Source: Myxococcus virescens (GTDB lineage: Bacteria; Myxococcota; Myxococcia; Myxococcales; Myxococcaceae). Taken from it: a stretch of DNA of 64,000 nucleotides. A program made the position numbers and the translations under genes. The DNA lies in NCBI RefSeq assembly GCF_900101905.1, contig NZ_FNAJ01000005.1, forward strand, positions 573,293 to 637,292, given 5' to 3'. The notes beneath the pieces were generated by a model. The model searched no databases and had not been told where the DNA came from. It saw only the letters and a program-made list of their open reading frames with translations. Positions 1 through 8,579 of the stretch are shown here, in pieces. Each line of letters opens with the position of its first letter. Position 1 is the first letter of the stretch.

Positions 1-168
1 TCTGCCGCCGTCGCGCCCCGCGCATCCCTTCCTCGCACGCGTGAGCTGATGCCCGCTTCAATGCTGCGCGACGCCGACGCGGCCCGACTGCTTCGCACCC
101 GACTGGACTCCGAGCGGCCGGCCTCGATTCGCGAGGCCATCGTCCGCTGGTTGGATCAGGAACTCTGA
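1..168 (+). CDS. C-terminal fragment of an unidentified protein
   Basis: Reading frame 1 is open from the window edge to a TGA at 166-168 and gives the last 55 residues of a protein that starts outside the window. It ends in a charged, apparently helical stretch (IREAIVRWLDQEL). Nothing in it identifies a family. A hairpin follows at once, which fits a real gene end. No function is assigned. Confidence 0.5.
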   Translation, partial: SAAVAPRASLPRTRELMPASMLRDADAARLLRTRLDSERPASIREAIVRWLDQEL

Positions 169-176
169 CACGATGC

Positions 177-202
177 GTCCGGCCCCCACCTGGAGGCCGG
201 AC
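177..202 (+). terminator. Hairpin after the first (partial) gene
   Basis: A perfect 8-bp stem GTCCGGCC/GGCCGGAC with a 10-nt loop begins 9 nt after the stop codon at 168. No T-run follows, as is common for high-GC hairpin terminators. It separates the partial gene from the lipoprotein gene at 255. Confidence 0.5.
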
Positions 203-254
203 GTGACGCCGGGGTAGGCTCCGCAATTCCTTTTCGGAAGGAGCCCCACACCCC

Positions 255-746
255 ATGCGTCTCCCGATTGTCAGCGCCGCACTCGCGCTCGCCGCCGCCG
301 GCTGTGCCACCTCCGGCTTCGACAAGCTCTACCCAGGCATGTCGTCCCATCAGGTCGTCGACGCCATGGGCTCAGGGCCCACGCGCGCGCAGGAGTTCCC
401 GGACAGCTCCACCGCCTGGTACTACGGCGAGGACCGCTGCGTGCTGATGCGCGACGACAAGCTCGTCGCCAAGGCCACGACCGAGGACTCCACCACCATC
501 AACACCCCGGTCGTCTCCGTGCGCGACAGCGCGAAGGCCCTGTGCGCGCCAGAGGGCTACGCCTCCTCGGAGAAGCGGGAGCAGGTCATCGACACGCCGT
601 TCGGCACCCTCAAGGGCAACATCGACCCGAAGGCCGCCATGGAGAAGGTGAAGGGCGTGGTGACGGGCAAGAGCGGTGACACCACCCCCGCGAAGACGGA
701 AGCCGCTCCCGCGGAGACGGGGCAGGCGTCGTCGCCCACCCCGTAG
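255..746 (+). CDS. Small lipoprotein with BamE/SmpA-like N-terminal region
   Basis: 163 residues. The N-terminus is a lipoprotein signal ending in AAAGC (lipid-attached Cys at residue 17), so the protein should be anchored in an envelope membrane. Residues about 20-75 (FDKLYPGMSSHQVVDAMG, then a Trp-Tyr-Tyr segment and a strand LVAKAT) resemble the SmpA/OmlA (BamE) fold, in which a YxGMs-x-V start is followed by two helices and three strands. This is a weak similarity by eye. The C-terminal third is a disordered Thr/Pro/Ala tail. The start is supported by GGAAGGAG at 236-243. It may be a periplasmic assembly or stress lipoprotein; function unproven. Confidence 0.75.
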   Translation: MRLPIVSAALALAAAGCATSGFDKLYPGMSSHQVVDAMGSGPTRAQEFPDSSTAWYYGEDRCVLMRDDKLVAKATTEDSTTINTPVVSVRDSAKALCAPEGYASSEKREQVIDTPFGTLKGNIDPKAAMEKVKGVVTGKSGDTTPAKTEAAPAETGQASSPTP

Positions 747-767
747 GAAGCCGCATCGACACGGCAC

Positions 768-790
768 CCGGGGCCGGGATGCGGCCCCGG
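768..790. terminator. Bidirectional terminator hairpin between convergent genes
   Basis: An 8-bp GC stem CCGGGGCC/GGCCCCGG with a 7-nt loop lies between the stop of the lipoprotein gene (746) and the stop of the opposing membrane-protein gene (793), so it can serve both. Confidence 0.6.
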
Positions 791-792
791 CG

Positions 793-1860
793 TCAGGCGG
801 AAGGTGCCGCCGCCTCGCCGTCCTTGTCGTCCAGCTTGCCGGCGATGTCCTTGAACGACAGGTGCCCCATGGACAGCAGGATGAGGCCCAGGCCCACCTG
901 CTGCACCGTCTGGCTCAGCCACATGACGTTGGCGTAGGCCAGCCCACTGGCATTCACCGCGGCGGCCGGAAGGAAGAGGCTCAGGCCCACCTTCGTGGCC
1001 GCCTGGAAGGTGCCCATCATCCCCGGCGCCGCCGGAATCATCAGCCCCACCACCAGCACGCCCAGCACGACGTAGGCCTGGAACAGCGTCAGGTCCATGG
1101 GCTCGCAGACGGTGCCGGGCGCCGCGCCCGAGCAGTCGAAGGCGTTGGCCAGCATGGACATCCCCGCGCCATTCACGCCCCAGTACAGCGCCGTGTAGAG
1201 GAAGAAGAGCGCGACCTGCCGCCCCTTCGGCAGCTGCCGCATGGCACCCACGAAGGTGTCGACGATGTCCGCCACCTTGTCCGCCACCTGCGGCGCCAGC
1301 CGGCCCACCGTGGCGCGCACCAGATTCACCGTGCGCTGCTGCTGCCAGAGGCCGAAGAGGAGGAACGCCAGACCGCCGCCGAACACCGCGAACATCAGCC
1401 ACGAGCCCAGCTTGACGTAGCGAATCTCCGGCGTCTCCGTGGGCACGAAGAAGAGCAGCGCTCGCAGCATCGCCGCCACGAAGAGGCCGTCCACGATGCG
1501 CTCCAGCACCACGGACGTCATGGCCGCGCTGCGGCGGATGCCACTGCGCTGCGCGATGAGGAAGGGGCGCGCGAACTCGCCCAGGCGGAAGGGGAGCACC
1601 AGCAGCATCATGAAGCCGATGCCGGACGCCTCATTCAGCTTTCGGAACGGGACGTGCTCCAGTCCCGACAGAAGGCAGCCCCAGCGCAGGGTGCGGAAGA
1701 CGTGGATGGCCAACAGGCAGCCGAAGTACGGCACCAGCCACGCGTAGTTGGCCGACTTCAGGCTGGCCAGTTGCGTCGCCCAGTCCGTGTCCCGGAAGGC
1801 CCACCACATGAAGAGGAAGGTGACCAGGAGGCTGGCCAGGAGTTTGACGGCACGTTTCAC
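793..1860 (-). CDS. Flippase-like integral membrane protein (LPG_synthase_TM / UPF0104 family)
   Basis: 355 residues, GTG start. Several hydrophobic segments run through the whole chain, beginning with a membrane anchor near residue 5-22. Family features are visible: an early RTLRWG motif, then LPFRLGEFARPFLIAQRSGI and an ERIVDGL motif, which together mark the lysylphosphatidylglycerol-synthase transmembrane family (PF03706). Members without the synthetase domain, like this one, are thought to act in lipid or polysaccharide handling at the inner membrane; the substrate here cannot be read. It is the last gene of a minus-strand group with yacG and a CpsB-type phosphatase, 17 nt behind the latter. 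Confidence 0.85.
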   Translation of the reverse strand: MKRAVKLLASLLVTFLFMWWAFRDTDWATQLASLKSANYAWLVPYFGCLLAIHVFRTLRWGCLLSGLEHVPFRKLNEASGIGFMMLLVLPFRLGEFARPFLIAQRSGIRRSAAMTSVVLERIVDGLFVAAMLRALLFFVPTETPEIRYVKLGSWLMFAVFGGGLAFLLFGLWQQQRTVNLVRATVGRLAPQVADKVADIVDTFVGAMRQLPKGRQVALFFLYTALYWGVNGAGMSMLANAFDCSGAAPGTVCEPMDLTLFQAYVVLGVLVVGLMIPAAPGMMGTFQAATKVGLSLFLPAAAVNASGLAYANVMWLSQTVQQVGLGLILLSMGHLSFKDIAGKLDDKDGEAAAPSA

Positions 1861-1877
1861 AGCGGCCGGGTATACCG

Positions 1878-2609
1878 TCAGTCCGGGTCGGACTCCAGTG
1901 ACTCCCCGGCCAACAAAATCGCGGGATTGTCCTTCATGAGGCGGGCGAAGCTCGCCTCCCCTGCCCTGCTCCGCAGCTCCGCCAGCGAGCGGCCCACCCA
2001 GTCCCGGGCCCCCACGGGCCCATGCAGGTCCGTGGCGCCCACCGCATAGAGCCCGTCGTCCAGGAAGGCGCGCGACAGCTTCTTCGCCGTGCCGCCATAG
2101 CGGCCGATGAGCGCACCGATGTCCAGTTGCAACAATGCCCCAGCTCGCACGGCCTCCGCGGCGCGGCCCTTCCGCTCGAACTCCAAGCAGCGCTCGGGAT
2201 GCGCCAGCAGCGGCACCACGCCCTTGGTGCGGATGCGGAAGAGGATGTCCGGCAGCGCGGGGACAGGCGCGGTGTAGGGCAGCTCCACGAGCACATAGCG
2301 GCCCGGGCCCAACTTTCGGGCCTGGGGCGTGCTGAGGCCTCGCAGGAAGGCATCGTCGAGCACGTTCTCGGCGTTGCGCCCCAACGCCAGCGGGATGCGC
2401 TCGCGCTCCAGGGCCTCCGCCAGCTCCGCACGACGCACGTCCACCACCTCCACGGGGGCGTATTCGGGGCGCGCGTGTGGACTGGGGGCGACGGTGGAGA
2501 AGCCAAGGTCGACCAGCGCGCGCGCCATCTCCAGCGCGTCGTCCAGCGTGCGTGCCCCGTCATCCACGCCGGGCAGCAAATGGCAGTGCAGGTCGACGAA
2601 GCCGCTCAT
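1878..2609 (-). CDS. CpsB/CapC-family (PHP) tyrosine-protein phosphatase
   Basis: 243 residues. The N-terminal DLHCHLLPGVDDGA motif gives the HxH metal site of PHP phosphoesterases; SPHARPEY near residue 45 and AHPERCLEF near 140 supply further metal ligands, and ATDLHG comes late. The layout and length match CpsB/CapC/YwqE tyrosine phosphatases, which dephosphorylate bacterial tyrosine kinases controlling polysaccharide export. M. xanthus has a characterised enzyme of this family, PhpA, linked to exopolysaccharide; this could be it, but I cannot confirm that from sequence. It overlaps the yacG stop by 4 bp (ATGA), so translation is probably coupled. The following flippase-like gene fits an envelope polysaccharide or lipid role. 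Confidence 0.85.
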   Translation of the reverse strand: MSGFVDLHCHLLPGVDDGARTLDDALEMARALVDLGFSTVAPSPHARPEYAPVEVVDVRRAELAEALERERIPLALGRNAENVLDDAFLRGLSTPQARKLGPGRYVLVELPYTAPVPALPDILFRIRTKGVVPLLAHPERCLEFERKGRAAEAVRAGALLQLDIGALIGRYGGTAKKLSRAFLDDGLYAVGATDLHGPVGARDWVGRSLAELRSRAGEASFARLMKDNPAILLAGESLESDPD

Positions 2610-2815
2610 GCGTCGCCGTGCTGGCGTGCCGGGTGGCTGTCGGCGGGCAGCTCGTCCTCCTGCTCATCCGCCTGCCGGTCGGGGACGCGGTACTCCTCGC
2701 CGAGCCACCGGCCGAGGTCCACGGCGCGACAGCGCTTGGAACAGAAGGGAAAGGCAGCGTTCTCCCCGCGCGGGGGAACGGGCTTCTGGCAGATGGGACA
2801 CGTCAGGGTGCTCAT
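2606..2815 (-). CDS. yacG: YacG-type zinc-ribbon protein, DNA gyrase inhibitor family
   Basis: 69 residues. The zinc site is complete: Cys6 and Cys9 (CPIC) with Cys25 and Cys29 (CSKRC), followed by the family segment RAVDLGRWLGEEYRVP. YacG binds one zinc and, in E. coli, inhibits DNA gyrase by contacting GyrB. The acidic tail after residue 47 is usual. I chose the ATG at 2815, directly before the conserved STLTCPIC, over a longer frame upstream that has no family similarity. It is the first gene of the three-gene minus-strand operon. Confidence 0.85.
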   Translation of the reverse strand: MSTLTCPICQKPVPPRGENAAFPFCSKRCRAVDLGRWLGEEYRVPDRQADEQEDELPADSHPARQHGDA

Positions 2816-2897
2816 GATGGACGGTGTTCTAGATAAGCGTTGACGCTCTCGCGAGCCAGGATGTTTCGTGCCCGCCATTCCATGGGAGGCGCCTGCC

Positions 2898-3887
2898 ATG
2901 AAGGTTCTTCGCATCACCCGTCCTGGAGGCCCCGAGGTCCTCGCCGAGGAAGAACGTCCCGAGCCCGTCCCAGGCCCAGGGGAGATTCTGATCCGGGTGC
3001 GGGCGTCCGCGCTCAACCGGGCGGACCTTCTGCAGCTTCGTGGTCACTACCCCGCCCCGCCGGACGTGGCACCGGACATTCCAGGCCTGGAGTACGCGGG
3101 CGAGGTGGTGGCCGTGGGCCCGCGCGCACGGCGCTTCCAGCCCGGCGACCGCGTCATGGGACTGGTGGGCGGAGGCGCGTGGTCGGAGCTGCTCGTCACC
3201 CATGAGCGAGAGGCGATGCCCATCCCCGATGGGATGGACTTCGCCGACGCGGCGGCCATTCCGGAGGCGTACCTGACCGCGTTCGACGCGCTGGTGCTCC
3301 AGGGCGAGCTCAAGCCCGGCGAGACGGTGCTCGTCCACGCGGTGGCCAGTGGCGTGGGCTCGGCGGCGGCGCTCATCTGCCAGGCCATGGGCGCGCGCGT
3401 GGTGGGCACCGGCCGCAACGCGGCGAAGCTGGCCCGCGCGGCCGACTGGGGTGTGGCTCGCACGGTGCTGTGTGACGCCAGGCCGCCGCGCTTCGCGGAC
3501 GCGGTGCGCGAGGAGACAGGCGGCCGGGGCGCGGACCTGTGCCTGGACCTGGTGGGCGGTAGCTACGTGCCGGAGACGCTGAACGCCCTGGCGCCCCGGG
3601 GGCGGCTGATGCTGGTGGGGCTGGTGGCGGGCGCGGCCACCGAGGTGAACCTGGGCACGGTGCTGACGAAGCGGCTGCGTGTCACCGGCACCGTGCTGCG
3701 CAGCCGTCCGCTGGAAGAGAAGATCGCGCTGGCGCAGAGCGCGGAGCGGCATCTGCTGCCGCTGTTCCGCACAGGGGCGCTGCGGCCCGTGATAGACGCG
3801 GTGGTGCCGCGCGCGGACATCCGACAGGCGCTGGAACGCATGGCCGGCAATGACTCGGTGGGCAAGCTGGTGGTGCGGTGGGCGTGA
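2898..3887 (+). CDS. NAD(P)H:quinone oxidoreductase, PIG3-type MDR family
   Basis: 329 residues. It follows the zinc-free medium-chain reductase pattern: ITRPGGPEVL start, LNRADLLQLRGHYP, IPGLEYAGEV near residue 65, the cofactor fold around ETVLVHAVASGVGSAA (about 135-155) and the C-terminal HxxAxxLVGKxVL-like segment GNDSVGKLVVRW. These match the quinone reductase family containing human TP53I3 (PIG3), which reduces quinones with NADPH in the cytosol. The start at 2898 is set by GGGAGG at 2884-2889; ten extra residues upstream are unlikely. It is divergent from yacG. Confidence 0.88.
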   Translation: MKVLRITRPGGPEVLAEEERPEPVPGPGEILIRVRASALNRADLLQLRGHYPAPPDVAPDIPGLEYAGEVVAVGPRARRFQPGDRVMGLVGGGAWSELLVTHEREAMPIPDGMDFADAAAIPEAYLTAFDALVLQGELKPGETVLVHAVASGVGSAAALICQAMGARVVGTGRNAAKLARAADWGVARTVLCDARPPRFADAVREETGGRGADLCLDLVGGSYVPETLNALAPRGRLMLVGLVAGAATEVNLGTVLTKRLRVTGTVLRSRPLEEKIALAQSAERHLLPLFRTGALRPVIDAVVPRADIRQALERMAGNDSVGKLVVRWA

Positions 3888-3917
3888 GCCGCATCGCGCA
3901 CTGAAGGAACGGATTCG

Positions 3918-5021
3918 ATGACGGAGCAGCAGTTGGAGCTCGAAAAGCTCATCCGGCAGATTGACGACCTCCACTACATCCAGACCTATCACCGGGTCGA
4001 AATGCCGGAGGCCGAGTACCGGCAGAGCCTGGCCAAGGCGGAGCGCAAGAACGCCGAGGTGGTGACTCAAATCCGCGCACGGCTCGCCAGCGGCGTCAGC
4101 CTGGACTTCGAGACCATCAACGGGCACTCGCCGATGATGATCGCCGTCCCCCAGAACAACGTCGAAGTCATCCAGTTGCTCATGGAGTACGGCGCCGACA
4201 TCCGAGCGGGTTCGAACTACGAGTTCCCGATTCACCGGGCCGCGGAGTTCGGCGCTGACCGCGTCGTGCGGTTCTTCATCGAGCAGGGCATCGACCCTCG
4301 GCTGAAGACGGAGGGGGGCAGGTCGGTGCTCTCCGTCGCCCGCGCCTCGCGGCACAGCAAGAACGTGGGCCCCCTGCTCGTGGAACTCCTGAAGAAGACC
4401 AAGGACCAGCGAGGCCCTCCGCCCAAGAAAGCGAAGGAGCTCTCCGAGGAGCGCGTCACCCAATACCTGACAGGGGACGCTCCCACGGGGGTCAACCCCA
4501 CGACGTGGGAGCAGCTCCGCGCGTTCATGGAGAGCGTCTTCGTCGAGGAGTACTCGGTCACCATCGACCAGCTCTACGCGGGCATCGCGGAGCACGGCAA
4601 CACGAACGCCCCGCTCGTCTTCGCCACCATCGACCTCATCCGGCAGGTCTCCACGCGGGCCCCCGCGAGCAAGACGCTCAAGAAGGTGTCCAAGAACCCC
4701 TTCGTCCACCACGGCGACCTGGTGGTGGAAGGCCCCCTGAAGGTGCTGTCGCTCCTGGTGACGGGGAACCTGACGGTGAAGGGCAAGGCCTCCAACTTCG
4801 AAGGGTGCCAGCTCTTCGTAGGCGGTGACTTCGAATGCGACAGCTTCCAGACCGAGGGCCCCGTCATCATTGGAGGGAACCTCAAGGCCTCGACCGTAGA
4901 CGCCTTCTACAACGACTACAGCCTGGACGTCCGGGGCGTGCTGACGGCGGACCGGCTGGTGATTGAGAAACATCAGGTGCTGGCCGGACGTTTCGACGTC
5001 AAGGAACGCATCGAGAAGTAA
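3918..5021 (+). CDS. Ankyrin-repeat protein with C-terminal beta-solenoid (polymerin-like) domain
   Basis: 367 residues, no signal peptide, so cytoplasmic. After a helical N-terminus (1-55), residues about 60-160 hold about three ankyrin repeats (GHSPMMIAVPQNNVEVIQLL, then SNYEFPIHRAAEFGADRVVRFF). Residues 175-250 look helical. Residues 260-360 change to short repeated strands (HHGDLVVEGPLKV, LLVTGNLTVKG, LFVGGDFECDS, VIIGGNLKAS, LDVRGVLTA), a right-handed solenoid pattern like bactofilins and other polymer-forming proteins. I know of no characterised protein with this pairing; the gene could encode a scaffold or an immunity-type protein. It sits between a quinone reductase and a ureohydrolase with no evident functional link. 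Confidence 0.75.
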   Translation: MTEQQLELEKLIRQIDDLHYIQTYHRVEMPEAEYRQSLAKAERKNAEVVTQIRARLASGVSLDFETINGHSPMMIAVPQNNVEVIQLLMEYGADIRAGSNYEFPIHRAAEFGADRVVRFFIEQGIDPRLKTEGGRSVLSVARASRHSKNVGPLLVELLKKTKDQRGPPPKKAKELSEERVTQYLTGDAPTGVNPTTWEQLRAFMESVFVEEYSVTIDQLYAGIAEHGNTNAPLVFATIDLIRQVSTRAPASKTLKKVSKNPFVHHGDLVVEGPLKVLSLLVTGNLTVKGKASNFEGCQLFVGGDFECDSFQTEGPVIIGGNLKASTVDAFYNDYSLDVRGVLTADRLVIEKHQVLAGRFDVKERIEK

Positions 5022-5064
5022 CAGACCATTGCGCCCCGACACCGGGCCTTTATCCTGCGCCGCC

Positions 5065-6102
5065 ATGGCTACCCACTTCGACCCCAGCGCCGCCGCCCAG
5101 CCGGACTCCGGCGTGTTCGGCCTCCCCCACTCCCCGGAAGAGGCGCACGTCGTCCTCATCCCCGTTCCCTTCGAGGCCACCACCAGTTACGGCGGTGGCA
5201 CGTCCGAGGGGCCGACCGCCGTCCTGGAAGCCAGCCGGCAGGTCGACCTCTTCGACGTGGAGACGGGTCGTCCCTACGAGCGTGGCATCGCCATGCTCCC
5301 CGAGCCCCAGGAACTGCGCGACTGGAACACCCGCGCCAAGGAGCGCGCCCAGGTCGTCATCGAGGCCGGTGGCATCCACTCCGGCGAGGCCGCACTGATT
5401 CAGGCCGCGCAGGACGTGAATGTCCTCTGCGACCAGATGAACGAGCACGTCTACCGCACCACCAAGCACTGGTTGGACCAGGGCAAGCGCGTGGCCGCGG
5501 TGGGCGGTGACCACTCCATCTCCTACGGCATCATCCGCGCGCACGCGGAGAAGTACCCCGGCATGGGCGTGCTGCACCTGGACGCGCACGCCGACCTGCG
5601 CGTGGCCTACGAGGGCTTCACCTGGTCCCACGCGTCCATCATGTACAACGTCGCGGAGCGCATCCCCGGCGTGAAGACGCTGGTCCAGGTGGGCCTGCGC
5701 GACATGAGCGCGGAGGAGTACCAGTACATCGCGGACTCCAACGGCCGCGTGCACGGCTTCTTCGACGCCACCCTCCAGAACAAGCGCTTCGACGGCGTGC
5801 CCTGGAACCGGCAGGTGGATGAGATGGTCGCCCTGCTCCCGAAGCAGGTCTACCTGTCCTTCGACATCGACGGGCTGGACCCCGTGCTCTGCCCCCACAC
5901 GGGCACCCCGGTGCCCGGCGGACTGTCCTTCGCCGAGGCCGTGGCCCTCATCGCCGGCGTGGTCCGCTCCGGGCGCACCATCGTGGGCTTCGACCTCACC
6001 GAGGTGGCCCCCGACCCCGATGGCGGCGAGTGGGACGGCAACGTCGGCGCCCGGCTTCTGTACAAAATGATTGGCTGGATGCTGAAGTCGCAGCAGGCCT
6101 GA
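5065..6102 (+). CDS. Agmatinase/formimidoylglutamase-type ureohydrolase
   Basis: 345 residues. All metal-binding motifs of the arginase-agmatinase superfamily are present: GGDHSIS (near residue 155), DAHADLR (near 175), SFDIDGLDP (near 270) and the late DLTEVAPDPDG. These residues bind two Mn ions that activate water to release urea or formamide from a guanidino or formimino substrate. The substrate cannot be fixed from sequence; agmatine is the usual call. The start at 5065 gives the normal length; upstream in-frame codons extend into the ankyrin gene. No partner genes for polyamine synthesis lie beside it. Confidence 0.88.
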   Translation: MATHFDPSAAAQPDSGVFGLPHSPEEAHVVLIPVPFEATTSYGGGTSEGPTAVLEASRQVDLFDVETGRPYERGIAMLPEPQELRDWNTRAKERAQVVIEAGGIHSGEAALIQAAQDVNVLCDQMNEHVYRTTKHWLDQGKRVAAVGGDHSISYGIIRAHAEKYPGMGVLHLDAHADLRVAYEGFTWSHASIMYNVAERIPGVKTLVQVGLRDMSAEEYQYIADSNGRVHGFFDATLQNKRFDGVPWNRQVDEMVALLPKQVYLSFDIDGLDPVLCPHTGTPVPGGLSFAEAVALIAGVVRSGRTIVGFDLTEVAPDPDGGEWDGNVGARLLYKMIGWMLKSQQA

Positions 6103-6158
6103 CGCCTCGTCACGCGAAGCGCCCCTGGAGGCTTCGGGCCACACCGCCAGGAGCCTCC

Positions 6159-7541
6159 ATGTCGACCCTCCTCGTTTGCCCCCTGCCCGAGCGTGGGCAC
6201 ATCAATCCCTCGCTCAAGCTCGCCCGGGCCCTCCAGAAGCGGGGGCACCGGATTGTCTTCTGCGGCATCCGGGACACCGAGGCGCTCATCCGCGCGGAGG
6301 GGTTCGACTTCGAGTGCCTCTTCGAACACCTGTTCCCCCTGGGCTTCCAGGATGAGGTCAAGGAGCGGGTGAGCCAGTGGAAGGGCCTGAAGCGCGTGCG
6401 CTACCTGCTGCAGGTGCTGCGCAAGCAGAACCAGATGTATGAGTCGATGCTCCAGGGGGAGCTCGACGCCATCATCACCCGGACGCGGCCGGACCTGGGT
6501 CTCACGGATGTCCTCCTCCCAGAGTCGTTCCTCGTCCTCCGCGGCCACCAGGTTCCCACCCTGGTGTTGAACACGAGCATCCCCATGCGGTGGGAGCTCA
6601 TGACGCCGCCGCCGACCTCCGACGTCATCCCGGATGGCCAGCTCTCCGGCGTCATCCGAGGCGCGCTCGACTGGGGCCGCATCCTGTTCGCATCGAAGAT
6701 GGAGGATTGGCGCAGCTGGGTCGGACTGGAGCCGGCGGACCTCCGGTACCGGCACGCGTTGGCGCGCAAGTACGGCTATCCGCCCGAGCATCTGGACTTC
6801 GCGGGGCGCCTCAGCGGCGAGCACGACCCCATGCTCGTCCTCTGCCCCCGAGAGTTCGTGGAGTTCAGTGGCGCACGGCTCTCCATCGACGTCCACTACA
6901 CGGGGCCCTGCATCGACCTGGAGCGCAAGGAGCCCGACTTCCCGTGGGAGCGGCTGAGCCCGGAGCGCCCCCTGGTCCTGTGCTCGCTGGGCACCATGGC
7001 CATGCCCCCCGAGCAGGCCCGGCGTTTCCACGACGCCGTCACCGAGGCCGCCCGGCGGCGGCCCGCGTGGCAGTTCGTGGTGGCCACCAATGCGTGGCGG
7101 GAGACGCGCCCAGGCCCCGTCCCGAACAATCTCGTGTCCGTGACGCGCGTCCCTCAACTCCAGATGCTGCGCCGCGCGTCCGCCATGGTGACCCACGGCG
7201 GCTTCAACAGCGTCAAGGAGTGCATCTACTTCGGCGTGCCCATGGTCGTCCTGCCCGTCCAATACGACCAGCCCGGCGTCGCGGCTCGCGTCGTCCACCA
7301 CGGGCTGGGGCAGCGCGCGGACCTTCGCTCGCTGACGCCCGACACCCTGGTTCCGCTGCTCGACGCGGTCGTCGAACAACCGTCGTACCGGCGCGAGCTG
7401 GAGCGCATGAAGGCGCGCTTCCAGGCGGCGGAGGATGAACAGGCCCTGGTGGACGCCATCGAACGGCACCTGCCCGGGACGAGCGCGTCAGGTGCGCCTG
7501 GGCAGCATCAGGCTGAACGTGGAGCCCTCGCCGGGTCGTGA
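6159..7541 (+). CDS. MGT-family glycosyltransferase (GT1, macrolide/UDP-glucuronosyl-like)
   Basis: 460 residues, GT-B fold. The N-terminus has the acceptor-domain motif CPLPERGHINPSLKLARAL, with the family His in GHxNP. The C-terminal donor site is clear: LCSLGTM near 270, then THGGFNSVKE and GVPMVVLPVQYDQPGVA around 345-380. Such enzymes attach a sugar from a nucleotide donor to small hydrophobic acceptors such as antibiotics, sterols or carotenoids; the acceptor here is unknown. AGGAG at 6149-6153 supports the start. The last 18 codons overlap the end of the opposite-strand gene by 54 bp. Confidence 0.88.
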   Translation: MSTLLVCPLPERGHINPSLKLARALQKRGHRIVFCGIRDTEALIRAEGFDFECLFEHLFPLGFQDEVKERVSQWKGLKRVRYLLQVLRKQNQMYESMLQGELDAIITRTRPDLGLTDVLLPESFLVLRGHQVPTLVLNTSIPMRWELMTPPPTSDVIPDGQLSGVIRGALDWGRILFASKMEDWRSWVGLEPADLRYRHALARKYGYPPEHLDFAGRLSGEHDPMLVLCPREFVEFSGARLSIDVHYTGPCIDLERKEPDFPWERLSPERPLVLCSLGTMAMPPEQARRFHDAVTEAARRRPAWQFVVATNAWRETRPGPVPNNLVSVTRVPQLQMLRRASAMVTHGGFNSVKECIYFGVPMVVLPVQYDQPGVAARVVHHGLGQRADLRSLTPDTLVPLLDAVVEQPSYRRELERMKARFQAAEDEQALVDAIERHLPGTSASGAPGQHQAERGALAGS

Positions 7542-8486
7542 CTGGACGGACAGCGCGCCCCCTTGCAGGCGCACCAGCTCCGAGGCCACGTACAGCTCCG
7601 GTCCGCAGACGCCCTTCGCATCCATCCGGAAGGGCGTGAAGAGGTGGGCCAGCGCCTCCGCGGCCAACCCCGGCCCCGCGTCCTTCACGCGCACCGTGAG
7701 CTGCGTCTGGGAGACTTCGAGCGCCACCTCCGCGTCCCCCTGCCGGACCGCGTTCGCCAGCAGCACGTCGAAGACCTGCCGGATGCGCGGTGGGTCCACC
7801 TGCGCGTGGACTGGCGCCTCGGGTGCATCCAGCGTGACGTGCGCGCCATGTGCCGCCACCGCGTCGCGCAGGTGCTGGCCCACGTCCGTGTCGATTCGCT
7901 TCAGCGTCGCCTCGCCCGAGGACAGCCACGCCAGCTCGCGCAGGTGACGGCCCACGGCTTCCATGGACTGGAGCTGCGCCGCCAGCGTGTCCAGCGCCGC
8001 GCGGTCCACGGAGGGCGTGCATTCCAGCCGGCGAAGCTGCTCGCGGGCCGTTTCGAGCGGGCCCTGGAGCGTCTGCGCCACCCACTGCCCCAGCGCGCCC
8101 AATGGGGACGCCGCGTGCGCCTCCATCCGGGGCTCCGGCGAGGCGGCCAGCGATTTGTGGATGACCGATTCGAAGTCGGTGATTTCAAAGGGCTTGTGGA
8201 GGAAGGCGAACGCCTCCGGCGCGCCCTGGGGCAGCACCGCGCTGAGGAGGATGACGGGCACGTCCTTGAGCTGTGCCTCCTGCTTCATCCGGCGGCAGAG
8301 CTCCACGCCGCTCAGCCGCGGCATCATGTGGTCCGTCACCACCAGTTGAGGATGCCGAGCACGCGCCAGGCCGAGCGCCTCCTCGCCATCCCGCGCTCTC
8401 AAGACGTCGTGGCCCAGGTCCTCCACGACTTGACTGAGAACCTCCAACACCGCTGGCTCATCGTCCGCGACCAGGACGAGACTCAT
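7488..8486 (-). CDS. Receiver domain fused to a degenerate histidine-kinase core
   Basis: 332 residues. The receiver (1-120) is intact: acidic pocket at residues 8-10, phosphoacceptor Asp52 (VVTDHMMP), and FLHKPFE with the conserved Lys. Behind it comes a kinase-like module: the dimerisation helix reads QWVAQTLQGPLETA where a His-Glu-x-x-x-Pro-Leu H-box is expected, so the phosphoryl His is missing. The ATPase part keeps an N-box-like LLANAVRQ and a G1-like VKDAGPGL, but the G2 GxGLGL loop is replaced by CGPELYVASELV. It is probably a phosphorylation-responsive adaptor rather than a kinase. It is divergent from the HtrA-like gene. Confidence 0.8.
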   Translation of the reverse strand: MSLVLVADDEPAVLEVLSQVVEDLGHDVLRARDGEEALGLARARHPQLVVTDHMMPRLSGVELCRRMKQEAQLKDVPVILLSAVLPQGAPEAFAFLHKPFEITDFESVIHKSLAASPEPRMEAHAASPLGALGQWVAQTLQGPLETAREQLRRLECTPSVDRAALDTLAAQLQSMEAVGRHLRELAWLSSGEATLKRIDTDVGQHLRDAVAAHGAHVTLDAPEAPVHAQVDPPRIRQVFDVLLANAVRQGDAEVALEVSQTQLTVRVKDAGPGLAAEALAHLFTPFRMDAKGVCGPELYVASELVRLQGGALSVQSRPGEGSTFSLMLPRRT

Positions 8487-8579
8487 GCTTCCACTCCCTC
8501 GCCTCGGCACGCCGCGACTGCTTGCGCGCCGCCAGGATAACAATCCACTCCCACGGTGTACCGACACCCCGAGAGGACG

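Noticed and set aside
676-2049. Long plus-strand frame rich in Arg and His over the flippase-like and phosphatase genes
   Set aside because: Antisense shadow of high-GC genes: no domain, no start signal, composition typical of a reversed frame.
2829-5183. 784-codon minus-strand open frame opposite the quinone reductase and ankyrin genes
   Set aside because: Shadow frame; the plus-strand genes have clear families, ribosome-binding sites and coding bias.
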